Positions 1 to 10,670 of a stretch of 64,000 nucleotides of DNA are shown here, piece after piece. The position numbers were made by a program, and so were the translations under genes. Where the stretch lies: contig NW_026516317.1 of NCBI RefSeq assembly GCF_025602895.1, positions 62,001 through 126,000 of the forward strand, in the 5' to 3' direction. This DNA comes from Polychytrium aggregatum (lineage: Eukaryota > Chytridiomycota > Chytridiomycetes > Polychytriales). Positions within the stretch are counted from its first letter, which is position 1. The number at the start of each line of letters is the position of its first letter. The notes under the pieces were generated by a model, which worked only from the letters and a program-made list of their open reading frames with translations, did not search any database and was not told where the DNA came from.

Positions 1-1700
1 GGACGGCATTCCAAGCATCCGACAGCCGGGTGGAAGTTGGTCGTTTTCAGACTCGAATCGACAGTCGCGAACCAACATCTTTGGTCTCTTCTCACCTGTT
101 ACTCAGCACCAGCCGGGATACAGCCTGGTACCGCCCGCCCCTGAAGAGGTCATCCATGCACGCACACGCGACCCTGATTTCAGCAACTACTATGTGCCTC
201 CGCCGCCGTTTCCCTGGACAGAGACTTTCCACGATCTGTTCCCCATCTTCCGCAAGTGGCATCGCGTCAGTCTGGTGCGGAAGGCATGGGCCATCATCCA
301 GACCCCAATCCAGTTTCTGCTGACACTGACGATACCTGTTGTCGGCGAAGAAGAGGGAGCGCCGATTGATGTCCTTTCGATCAACGAGCTAGAGTCACTT
401 CGGCAGCACACTGCACCAGACGACGAGCTCTTCCTTGCCCCCGGTGTTGGCAGCGAACAACAGGCCCGGTATCTGCAGAGCCGCGATGGCCATTTGCAAG
501 CTGTCCGCGAAGATGCAAACGACGTAGGCGACGATCTGCTATCGTCCCCTGTTCCGTTCGACCCCGAAGACACTGTGGTCGAGAAGATGGAGGGCCGAAG
601 CACACGCAAGGAAATGGTCTACTTGCAAATGTGCTTTGGTCCGCTGTTTGCAGCCTGGGCAATCTGGGGTAGGTCCAATGACCGACAGCGACTGCTGGCG
701 ATTTCCAAAGTGGCAGTTTGTTGTCGGCAGAGCTTCGATCGTTCACGATGCCACTGTACTTGTGCGCGGGTGCAGAGGCACATGTGCGCAACGGTCTCAT
801 CCGGACTTTGCTCCGTGCTTATCAACAGGGCACTCGACCGATTCGCTTGTCCTGCTGTACGCCAAGGCGCTGCTGTTCTCGGCTCTGTTTGTTGGTCTTG
901 CGTATCTCTTAATGGGTCGACTAGGGATTCCGCTGCAACGACTTGGGTTTGGGCTGTCGGTCTTTGGCTTCCTTTATGGTGTCGTGTGGATCTATGTGAT
1001 CGCTAACGAAGTGGTGGAGCTGCTGCGGTCCTTTGGTCTGATCCTGAGTATCGACGAGGCGATTCTGGGCATGACTGTCTTTGCCATCGGCAACAGTCTC
1101 GGAGGTATGTTTACCTGCAGCCAAACGAACCGCCGGAATCGGCAAGCTGCTATTGTCCAATCAGTCTTGGAAGACGGAGGATCGCGGGATCGAGATAACT
1201 CAAGGGGCCTGTCTTGTCCGCAGATCTTGTCACGAACATCACAATTGCCCGGATGGGATTCCCCGCTATGGCAGTCGGGGCTTGCTATGGAGCGCCGATG
1301 CTGAGTAAGTTGCCTTGTGTCTCGACCTACCTGAGCAACGGAATGGCTGTGGATGTGTGCTTGGCGAGGAGGGGCTTTCTATTGACTGAATTGCGAGCAG
1401 CCCGATAGTCGCCGTGGACGGGAACAAGAACTCACACAGCTTTCACCCTCGATAGACATTATTCTGGGCCTTGGCGTGTCGTCCTTTTACCAGACATACA
1501 CCTCCGGCCAGAGCTATCCCGTCACGGCCTCAGCAACAGTCCGGCGCTGCTGCTTCATTCTTCTTGCTGTTCTCGTCGGCGCTCTCGTGGTCATTCCTCT
1601 GATGAACTTCAACTTTGACCGCCGGATTGGGACAGGCTTCCTCCTTGGATATGTGCTGGTGGTGTCGCTCAGCATCCTCGGCTCGGGCCTTGGCGGATGA
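1..1700 (+). CDS. Sodium/calcium exchanger family antiporter, 3' part (5' end outside window)
   Basis: Membrane cation antiporter of the Na+/Ca2+ exchanger superfamily, closest in pattern to the CCX/NCLX branch (organellar or plasma-membrane Ca2+ exchange). Exons 2..668, 829..1104, 1224..1304 and 1456..1700 join in one frame; the first exon is open to the window edge. The joined protein has a hydrophilic cytosolic loop rich in D/E (about 340-600), then five or six hydrophobic segments. The signature alpha-2 repeat is rebuilt across two splice junctions: GNSLGDLVTNITIARMG followed by PAMAVGACYGAPMLNI. Without the introns (669-828, 1105-1223, 1305-1455) the motif is broken, which supports the splice model. 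Substrate specificity and compartment cannot be told from this part alone. The N-terminal alpha-1 repeat must lie upstream. Confidence 0.78.
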
Positions 1701-2181
1701 GTGTCGGGGCGAGGCTGGACCGCTCGGTCGCTCTGGGGGCGGGCGGTCGTTGGTTGCTGGCGATCGATGACGCTGGGACATGCAGCTCGCTGCATCGAAA
1801 TACAGTGCTTGGTCGTATGGAAGCACTGCCGTCTCAGCGCCCTGGCCCGTCGCCCGCCGTGTGTTGTCCATGGGGCACCAGCTCGGCCCGACATGATCAT
1901 GTCGAGATGCATCGGTTTGCGGAACAAAGGGAGCCGGTTCCAATCGTGGAACCTGATCGCGCAGGCGGCGTGTCGACAATACCTTTTTTTTTTTCTCCCT
2001 GCCGACCCAAACCAAGTGACACCGCTGTGATTTCTTTCCTCTGCCCCCAATTCATCTCGAGCTCGCCTGGCCTCGTCTCGCACCACCGCTGTCCGGGACA
2101 CGCAAGTTGCTCTTGATCCATCTACTCGCGCCGCCGCTCATCTCCCAACGCCCCAGCCCTCCCCGCAACCACAAACCTGCA
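1701..2181. other. Intergenic spacer with poly-T tract
   Basis: No supported gene. The spacer lies between the exchanger stop and the heme lyase start and contains a pure T run of about a dozen bases near 1983-1995, plus pyrimidine-rich sequence just before the heme lyase ATG, as expected for a fungal promoter. Confidence 0.6.
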
Positions 2182-3315
2182 ATGTCTCCTTCAAACCAGA
2201 CGAGCTCTGGCGGATGCCCGGTCGACCACTCCAAGCTTGCCCAGGGCGGCGGCGAGTGTCCCGTCAAGAACAAGGATGGATCCTTTGGCATCCTGAACCC
2301 CCAGAATATGATGCCGCATCTTGGAAACTCTATGGCCCCCGGTCAGGACAAGCCTCTGCCCACTGAGCGAACGGCATCCATTATCCCCAAAGCCGACGAG
2401 ACCGGCAAGACCTGGGCTTATCCATCGCCCCAGGTAAGGACCTCCGAACCAATCGTGCAATCTCGCGAGGGCGTCGCGGTCTCGAGCACATCGGTCACAG
2501 CAGAGGGAGGTCGACAACGCAGCTGCGTGATTTGTTGTGTGTCTGGCTGCATCTCTTGATGTGCGATGCTGCCGCCGCCAATCGCAGCTCCGGAATGATC
2601 GTTTATCGATGCGCTTGTTTGTTTCTCACCCTTTGCATCGGCCTGCTCGCATCGGCAGCAATTTTACAATGCCCTGAATCGCAAGGGCTGGGAGACCCCC
2701 GTGGATGCGGTCCCGATGATGGTCGACATCCACAACTTCCTCAACGACGCCTGCTGGGAGGAGATCATGAAGTGGGAGCGCGAATACCACTGGTATGGGC
2801 CCACATCGTCTCTGCTCGATCTCACACCGAGATCCGTGGCTTTGGTGGCAGCATGCGTGACTGCTGCTCTTGCAGCAGCATTATTAGGACCACTGTCGAC
2901 TCACTCGTCCCCATCGATGCCCTCGGCCATGCCAGCGACTGCAAGGATGTCAAGCTCGCGCGGTTCATGGGCCGGCCCCACGACCTGAGCCCGAAAGCCC
3001 GCATCTACGGCTTCTTTGGGTAAGCACCGTGTTGCAGATTCCTTGCGCCTGGATGCCATCCATCGAGGCGGCTGCTGATGACCACTCTCTTGAATCTGTA
3101 GTGCCGAGAAGCCCTTTGATCGCCACGACTGGGTTGTGGACCGCTGTGGCAAGGAGGTGCGATATGTGATCGACTACTACGGCGGCTATCCCGAAGGCGA
3201 CAATCCCGTCTTCCACGTCGACGTCCGGCCTGCTCTCGACTCGCCTTCGGCATTTTTCGACCGATCACGGAAGACATTTGCGGAGACGTGGCAGCGGTGC
3301 TTTGGCTCGCAGTGA
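2182..3315 (+). CDS. Holocytochrome c synthase (cytochrome c heme lyase)
   Basis: Mitochondrial intermembrane-space enzyme that attaches heme covalently to apocytochrome c (CYC3/CYT2/HCCS family). Exons 2182..2433, 2659..2792, 2936..3019 and 3102..3315 give a 227-residue protein in a continuous frame. Family features seen: an N-terminal CP heme-binding motif (GCPVDH, residues 11-16, and ECPV), then [28 protein letters not shown], the [16 protein letters not shown] block and the C-terminal [21 protein letters not shown] block. Length fits the family (about 220-290). The start is the first ATG of the frame and places the CP motif at the N-terminus. Which of cytochromes c or c1 it serves is not decidable. 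A Fanzor remnant begins about 215 bp after the stop. Confidence 0.93.
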
Positions 3316-3527
3316 GCCTGGGCCATGCCCTGTCGCTCGGCGATGCCATTGATCGTGGGTGGCACTTTGCACGGCGTCTGTCTTGGCCCTGGCTTGGACA
3401 ATCCTGCCTTCTTTGGTTTTGTTCCTGCGGTGCACTCACCCTGCATGCAATATTCACTCCGACGATCACGAGTTGTGTGTGCAATACATCCCCCTCACAA
3501 CCCAGCATCCTCGATTTCCGCATCGCT

Positions 3528-3640
3528 GCACTGCGACCGGTGATCTTCACTCGGAGGTGATCTGTTCTATTTCTTATGGCATAGCTTGACGCATGCCATC
3601 GCATACGACGCCGACAAATGGGTTGTGGGCAGGTGTACCA
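3528..3640 (+). mobile_element. Fanzor transposon remnant 1 (3' end only)
   Basis: Short relic of the 3' end of a Fanzor element. It aligns with the end of the intact Fanzor genes: a GCGACCGGTGATCTTCACTC stretch (last Fanzor codons), TGATCTGTTCTATTTCTT (sequence across and after the stop) and the downstream GCTTGACGC hairpin region. A 7-bp perfect stem, ATGGCAT at 3576-3582 and ATGCCAT at 3593-3599, encloses a 10-nt loop. The following CATCGCATACGACGCCGACA also matches the remnant near 50.7 kb, so homology runs to about 3634. I see no terminal inverted repeat. No upstream nuclease sequence is recognisable. Confidence 0.75.
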
Positions 3641-3853
3641 TTTCCCCCTGAACACAGTCTTTCCAGCACACCCAGTCCCAACGAATGGTATGCCCATGCG
3701 CAGCAGTCCGGTGATCCAGCCTGATCGCCCTGGTTTCGTGATCGTCGATCGGGAACCTGCTTTCGGAATCGACTCGGGCTCATCACCCATCCACGTCAGA
3801 GTCTGTCCGTAGGTCCTTGCGAGCGAGCAAGCCAGCGAGTGAGATTACACATC

Positions 3854-6590
3854 ATGAGCGTCCGTCGTCTCGTCCTCTTCCAGAAGCGCAGATATGCCGC
3901 CGGGGCCACCGACGTTCCGCCGCAATACGCAGCCAAGCTTGCGTTCTTAAGAAACAACCAGCCCATCTCCAAAGCCGAGTTTGCGGCGGCGATGAGGCCG
4001 ATCATGGCCAAGGCAAGGTCCAAGCGATACGGTATGTCCGTGCGCACTGTTCAGCAGTGGGCTGGATTCAAAGATAGATATCGATTTGGCTTCCTCGTGC
4101 AAGATGCGTTTGGAGAAGAATGCACAGGCAGCAGCCGTCGCAGGATGAACGCTGCAGAGCAAGTCCAGTGCGAGAGAGACCGGCTGGACATGGATGAGGC
4201 CTTACGCTAATCATCAGCTTGTGGAAATGCTCTGCAACGTCCGATATCTTGGCAACATGCGTCTGTCCTTCATGGCCAATGACCCGATCTTGACACGGAC
4301 CCACTTTCGATCAAATCCCTCGATGTGGTCAATTCGGACTCTGGCCCACTGCTACGACCCCCGCGCTCGGACTCGAATGTGATTTAACCTTAGCCGTACC
4401 CGTCAACGGAACCTCCAGTTCGTTTCTACTATGCCATTACCTCAAGGAACTTGTTGGAGCTGACAACATCGCGACGATCACGATCGATCACTTTCCTGAG
4501 GACGCCGGGAGAGCGGCTGCCATCACCCGCCAGTTGAAGCAGATCGGTACGGCTATAGTCTCTGGTTTCTCGGCCCCAGCTCATTTAGTGCCCCATCCAT
4601 GACTAGAGAAATCTGTTGGGGCGATTACGGCTACTGGAGGGTTTGAGGCCAGCGAAACAGCGAGGCGATTCATGGCGGTGTGTGGTATGGAGCCTTCGTT
4701 ATTGACAAAGCCTTCCGCCACAGGCATCCAAAACATCTTTGTCGTCGATCCTGACTTTTCAAGCCAGCTCGTAGTCACGTCGCAAAGGGCCCTAATCTTG
4801 TCAGGCAGCACCAGCAACAACAGCAACAACAATAGCAACAACAGCAACAACAGCAACAACAACAGCAACGCTGCTGAAACCCGCCCACCCGAACGGCTTG
4901 ACAATGAACGCCTGCTGGAGCAGTTGGCCCGCGAAGCGGTTGTTCAGAACTTTCCGACGCTGATCATGACGACCCCACTGGAGGAGCACACTGCCGAGAC
5001 GATGAGACGGCTGATTCGGCAGAGCGGCATCGATGGGCTCTCGGGCCGTCGCATTTACTTCCCCACAGCCGGACTCTTTGGCTGGTATGGCAGCCATGTC
5101 GATGTCGGGCGCCCACTGTTGGTCTTTTCTGAGGTTTGTTGGTGTGGGCTCGATCGAGTTTGTTGGAGCTGTACATGAGTGCTGAGTGATATGGCTTGGA
5201 AGCGCCCAACCCAGTTGTAATGTAGCGCCGGAGTGATTGAGTTGAAGCCATGTCGCCATTGACGACCAGCGATACCGTTCTAATCAGTTGCACGCCTCCT
5301 TTCTTTCTGCGCGGAAAACAGGACCGCTTGCGAGCCTCGGCAGAGTCTTTGGGCATCGAGTGGGTGCCGAAGCCGACGCTTGCATCTGATGAGAAGTGGG
5401 ATCTGGCATTGGGTACGAGCCAACAAGACCTGGTCCCTGGCACCGAGCTGGACAGTCTCAATAAGTACTCCCTCGCTCTGTTTACCGAGCGCATGAGCCA
5501 TCACCGGATACGGATCGAAGCAAAAGGTAGGCTCGGCCAGCAGCAGTGGCAGCGTTGGTCTGTCGATGCAAGATTGAGGGCAGTTGGGTGCACCGTTTCC
5601 CAGAATCGTCGTTCTCACGACACCTGTCGGTACGGCTGACATACCTTCGGCTCTTTCTCAGTCCTGCCATACATAACAAAGTACACTATGACGGACCCGC
5701 CCACGGGAACAGCCTATCTCAATCTTTCGATGGCACCGGGGCAGAAGCGGCATTGGCTCTCAAACGGCCTGGTTGCCCAGCGGGTGATCTCTTACCTCGC
5801 GCGGTGGACAACTCCGTCGCTTTCCACAACATCCACTGCCGCAATCGTCAGCGCATGGCGGCAACTGATCGAAGCCGCCACGAAGCCCGTCAAGATGAAG
5901 CTTAGTCGCAATCCCTGGGGTGAATTCCAGGTGCAGGAGCAACGCAAGGTTGCCGAAAATAGCGGCGGCAAGCGACCGACCATCTCGGTCGGCCACAGCA
6001 TCATTTCGCCGCCTGTCCGGAGACTGGCCAAGAACATCTGGTTCTTCAGCCGCGCTCCCATGGCGGTCAAGTCGTCCGAGTCAGGCATGAGGCAGCAGTT
6101 CATCCCGGTCGATATCACTCAGCAGAACTTGGTCCTGTGGGACAACCGGTTCCATGTCCGGCTCGGGGCACCAAAGCCACCCAGCAGCCATTCGCTGGTG
6201 ACCTCTCTCGATCCCGCCAAGCTCGGCCTGGACACCGAGAAGCTGCGGTACGTCATTCGCGGCCTCACTGCCGCCGATGTCGTGCAGATCCAAACTCGCT
6301 TCAAGCTCGGAGTCCCTACGCCGGAGATGACCTTTGTCAAAAATACGCTCGCCAACGTGGTCCTGAAGGTCCCGCAAAAGTCGCTGTCCACCATTCCCGT
6401 CATCGCTTTACGCCAGGACGACGGTGATTGCAGCTACGTTGTCGCTGTTCCGTCCCTGGGCCTGCTGCTGGAGCCCAACTTGCTGTCAGTAGAGATCAAG
6501 TTCTTGCGGCAGTCGATGCTGGAGCAGCAGCAGGTTCAGGTTGGCTTTGAAGTTAGCGATGACGTCATCGCTGCCAGTCGTGAGCAGTAA
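3854..6590 (+). CDS. TilS-like tRNA(Ile)-lysidine synthase family protein with degenerate PP-loop
   Basis: Exons 3854..4031, 4394..4546, 4607..5133, 5322..5526 and 5662..6590 join into a 663-residue protein. The order of motifs follows fungal TilS/MesJ: an N-terminal PISKAEF helix, a PP-loop strand with the first catalytic motif, TIDHFPEDAGRAA (family VDHGLR..S.EA), a block ending AETMRRLIRQSGIDGLSG (family DDQAETVLMRLxRGSGxxGLxG), GRPLLVF, RLRASAESLGIEWV, and a C-terminal region with LWDNRFHVRLG typical of fungal members. In bacteria this enzyme converts C34 of tRNA-Ile to lysidine. The diagnostic residues are missing: SGGxDS is NGTSSS and HHxDDQ is TTPLEEH. An Asn/Ser-rich insert encoded by an AACAGC repeat (4808-4869) interrupts the fold. 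It may be a pseudoenzyme or a repurposed paralogue; catalysis is doubtful. Confidence 0.62.
4808..4869 (+). repeat. AAC/AGC trinucleotide repeat coding for poly-Asn/Ser
   Basis: In-frame CAACAGCAACAAC-type repeat in exon 3 of the TilS-like gene. It adds about 20 Asn/Ser residues between two conserved blocks, so it should sit in a surface loop. Confidence 0.9.
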
Positions 6591-7039
6591 CAGTCGATGC
6601 TGCGGAGAAGCAATCACTTTGATTGACTGATCGATCGACTGATTGATAGACTGATCAACAGACTGATTGATTGATTGGATGGCTGGTCGCCGACGCCCCA
6701 CAACAGATGAGTTTGATGGTCAATGTGAAGCGTTAGGACCAATGTGATCGTGTGGACGGTGGATTTTGTGGGTTCCTGAAACCACACCTTTCGCATCCAT
6801 GGACGTGGCGAACATGTACAGACTGTATTTACTGCGAGCACACTGTGCTGAAAGTCACGAAATGGGGTTGTCAGGGGGGGGGAAGTGGCCATGGAGTTGA
6901 GGGGGTAGCGCACGGGCTGAATGGAGTCACTTGTGACTGCCGCGGCCGGAGAATTGACACACGACGCAAACCCCAGACTGTGCTTGATTGAGCGAGTCGA
7001 GCGGACATGAGGGTAAGGGCGATCGGATGGCGAGCTTGA
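6591..7039. repeat. Spacer with GATTGACT-type short tandem repeat
   Basis: Between the convergent 3' ends of the TilS-like gene and the ZNF277 gene. About 6617-6680 is built from degenerate copies of GATTGACTGATC. The rest shows no supported coding sequence; a run of G lies near 6873-6880. Confidence 0.7.
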
Positions 7040-9966
7040 TCAGAGGGCAACTTCGACATCGGCATCGTCCTCGGGGGCGTCTTCGCCAGCCGCAGACTCA
7101 TCCATGGCATCGTCCTGGGCATCGTCTGGAGAGATCAGGTGCTTCTTGAGCGCCAATTGACGGATATCGTCCTCGGCGAGCACACCGCCAACCTCTTTGC
7201 CACCGGGGACGCACTCGTCGTCGTCCTCATCCATGACCTCGCCCCCGACGTACGAGAGCAGAGGGTCATTCTCATACGTCGGGAACAGGAACTGTGGGTC
7301 GCTCCAGAAAACCCCGTCGCTGGCTGGGATGGCCTGCTCCGAGGCATGCCCAGAGCTCTGGAAGTGCTCCACAAGCTCGGCCATGGATGAGAGCTCGAGG
7401 TCGCACGAGAAACACTTGGACAGCGATGTTGCGCGGCGGATGTAGTTGATGAGCCGGATCAGACCGTAAAAGTCGAGGCTACGATCCAGCGAGATGCGCT
7501 TGAGGTCAAAGTCGTGGTGGCTCTTGAGGTGCTCGCTGCATTCTTCGGGAGTCGGGAACATGGTTTCATCAAAGAGACACATCGTGGCCTCCATTTCAAC
7601 GGGTTCGTCCCAGTCCTCCCACTCATCACTGGCGAACAGTTGTCTGTCAGATGGAGTTTATGATACGCGGACCAGCAACGAGCGACAAACAACGAGCGAC
7701 AAACAACGAGCGACAGGCAACGGGCGACAGGTCGTATGGACACAGAGCTTGGGCTGGACTTACTTTTCTCTGCGCTCCTCATCGCTATCGTACTTGTCGT
7801 TCTCGAAGGACTCCCAGTTCTTGCCCGGCTCCTGCATGATGGGGGGGGGCGATTTGGATGAGCTCACCGAGATACGAAACAAAGTGGTATGACACGGAGC
7901 ACCATCCACTTATCCAACACGATGATCCAGCGGCACGGCGAGAGCCAGGTCCTCAAAGAGTTTGTTGGACACATGGCCAAATCGGCGTGACATGACCGAA
8001 TCGGCGTGACATGACCAAGCGAAGCAATACGGCCAGAGATTACAGTTCGACAGCCAATCGATCAGCGACCTCACGGATACGTACGAGGTAATTGATGATG
8101 TAGAACCGGTCATAGGAGTGGTTGCGGGGGTTGATTTTGAAATGCTTCTTCTTTCGCATATGCTTGCGCAGAACAGCGCTAGTCTTGAAGATCTTTTCGC
8201 AGTAGAGGCACTGGAGTCTGCACACCCAGCAACGCCAACGAAGAGTCGGGCTCGAATTAGGATCGATACAATGGCATGTGGCCTAGCCGCTGCGGTTACG
8301 ATACTAACCCACTAAGCTTGGTCTGCAAGGTGTCCAGAAACTCGTTGACCTCAACCAGGTTGTCGGGGAGACCAATGTTGAAACCATGTTCGTTGAACAT
8401 GTGCTTGAACAGCGCAGATCTGCAGCAGGAGGGCAAGAGCATGGTGAAAAGCTGTGCCAAATCGCAACGTGGTGGCGGCTGTATCCTCGGGGACAGTAGG
8501 GCCACCAAAAGAATCCTTGCCGACGCTCCAGTACGATGCAGGGACGCCGGCTCGCAGCCAATCGTCCGGACTCTTACCGGTTGTCGCAGACGAGCTTGCA
8601 GAAGAGACACTTTCGGGGGAGCGCCGAATCGTGGTGGCGCTCGCGCTCTTGGATGGCAAGCATCTCATTCTAAGCAATCGATACATCGAATGAGCGTGTG
8701 ATGGCGATGGGATAGAGCCGGCCGTGCATATCAGCCAAACATGATCGCTCGGGCGTCACACCAGAGAAGCCGAACTAGAAGACGAGTCCCGAAACCTACC
8801 AGCTTTTCTCGCTGCAAGCGATCACGCAGCTCCTTGTCTTCCTGATTCGATTCTTCGCCAAACGAATAGATGGGATCGCCACTTTGGTCTGCAATCGGCG
8901 CCAGCCAAGATCGGCAGGTGATGAGTCAGTAAAGTCGAGTCAACATCGGGAACGCGGCGTGCCGTAACGACTGGATGGGATGCATGTGGTGATAGCCACT
9001 GTCTCAGGATGACAACAGAAGCGGGTCTCGCACAACACTGGGTGCTGCCTCCCAACAACACATGCGCTGCTGACGATCCTAGGGACTCAGGATCTGCACA
9101 CTGTGCAGATTGGCTGCCCTCATCCCGGGGTATATGGCTGTATCACATTGAATCGCAGCAATCCATGGTGTTGTGTCCAAACAGTGCACGCCTCGATGAG
9201 CCGGCTTTGGATGCTTACTTGTCTCGAGGGTCAGGGCAGCAACTTGATCGAGCGAGGTCTCGTTGAGCCGACTGGCCCAGTAGTTGACGTACTTTTCAAG
9301 ATAGGGCATGACATGGTGGTAGTCCTTGAAGACGATTTGGTGGTCCTGCTTCAGATGCTCGAGGGCAACGTTGGGGTCGGTGACGGGCAGGGTGTTGGGA
9401 GGGCAGTTGGGCATCGGGCAGTGGAAGACAATTGGGTTCCAGAAGGTGGGAGGGGCAGCGGGAGCAACCTCGCCGGCCTCCGAGGCGGCACCATCCGAAT
9501 CGTTTCCGTCCGAGTCCGAGTGGTCGCTCTTGATGGAGGTGGAGAGCAGGGCAGACTGGGGATCGGCCTTGGGCTCGGTGATGGGAACGGCCTCGGATCT
9601 ATCCTGTCGCGGGGCCGAATGGGCAGGCCGGGTGGCGACATTGTGTCTCAAGACCGATGCAAAGGAAGCCGACTGTGACTTGCCAAAGCTGCCGATGGCA
9701 CCAGGTTTGGGAGCAGCATCTGCGGCATGGGTAGACGGATGTTGGGCCGAATCGTGGGGCCTGGAGTAGTCCTTCTTGCCAGGGCGACCACGCTGGGCCC
9801 GACCACGCACGACGGTTTTGAAGGGAGGAAGAGAGGCAGGAGCCGAGCCCTGAGAGTCGGCATGCGAGGACTTGTGGCGGCTCGAGGGCACCGATCGCCA
9901 CTGGTTGCTCGAATCGGCCCTGGAATCCTGGGTCTTGGTCGCGGGAGCGGACTGGGGCTGAGACAT
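7040..9966 (-). CDS. ZNF277-family C2H2 zinc finger protein
   Basis: Exons (minus strand) 9966..9219, 8888..8800, 8669..8578, 8419..8309, 8217..8044, 7862..7764 and 7628..7040 sum to 1902 nt, a 633-residue protein. The C-terminal two thirds matches ZNF277 block by block: CLFCKLVCDNR, HMFNEHGFNIGLPDN, LQCLYCEKIF with HMRKKKHFKINPRN and YDRFYIINYL, EDWDEP, a later CLF..H...HHDFDLKRI finger, INYIRR, CFSCDLEL, and the ending FPTYENDPLLS. The N-terminal 180 residues are low-complexity. The finger beginning CLFDETMF has D where the second Cys should be. The exon starting at 7862 includes a run of nine C (three prolines); its acceptor is my best guess because it alone keeps frame. Human ZNF277 interacts with ribosomal protein uS5 and affects chromatin repression; the role here is unknown. 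Acidic C-terminus (DDDADVEVAL). Confidence 0.85.
7674..7734. repeat. 15-bp tandem repeat in a ZNF277 intron
   Basis: About four copies of AACGAGCGACAAAC(A) in the intron 7629-7763. The unit decays towards the end (AACGGGCGACAGG). Confidence 0.85.
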
Positions 9967-10670
9967 GGCGACGGCGACGGCGGTGGTGGCGGTGGCGATG
10001 GAGCAGACAGGCAGGAAGCCAGGCGCAGGAGAGAGAAGCACTTGGGATCCGGGGGTGCCGGTGGTCAGGGAGATGGACAACAGGGACTCTAGTAGGCGGA
10101 GAGATCGACGGGAAGCCGAACTTGGCCGGTGTCGGATCGCTGCGTCCAAAAAAAAAAAAATCGCCAGCCCCGCCGGCCAATCAGCGGCGCCGCAGAGACT
10201 GCTGGCTGGATCCGGCTCGAGCCGGATTGGAGGCTGGCTCGTTCACCCCACGTGACGCGGCGACTTCATTGCCCATGGGCGCCGCGACTTCCTGCGATCC
10301 ACCTCCGTCTCCCCTCCTTCCCTCCTTCCTTCGCATCTATCGTCTTGGCTCATCGCCCTCCAGCTCGATCGCAGGCTACCCCTCCCTCCCCGTCTCCCTG
10401 CTCCTCCGCCGCGATCGTCTCTGCCCATCTTGCTCTGCCCAGGGTCAATGATCGGCGCTTCCCTTCGTCCACACCTTCCCTCTGCCTTCCCTCTCCAGCC
10501 CCGTCGGCTTCTCCACCGCTCAAGGCCCCACTCTCCTCACAATGTCCCGGCAGAACTCCAAAGCACATCGGTGAGGCATCTTCTGCGAGCTGGCATCTGG
10601 CTTTTATCGATCGTCGTCCCTCATGCGACCCACTTCGTCGCGCTGCTGCTGCTGCTGCTGCAGTGGTCTT
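9967..10670. promoter_or_regulatory. Divergent promoter region of ZNF277 (-) and NAGS (+)
   Basis: The two genes are transcribed away from each other from this region. It contains an A run of 13 at about 10148-10160 (T run for the minus gene), long pyrimidine tracts at 10300-10480 and a CTG run at about 10640-10660. An open frame continues upstream of NAGS into this region, so the exact NAGS start and the promoter boundary are not settled. Confidence 0.5.

Noticed and set aside
10129-10670. NAGS starting at 10129
   Set aside because: The frame is open but this part is compositionally promoter-like and begins 163 bp from the divergent ZNF277 start; treated as unproven.
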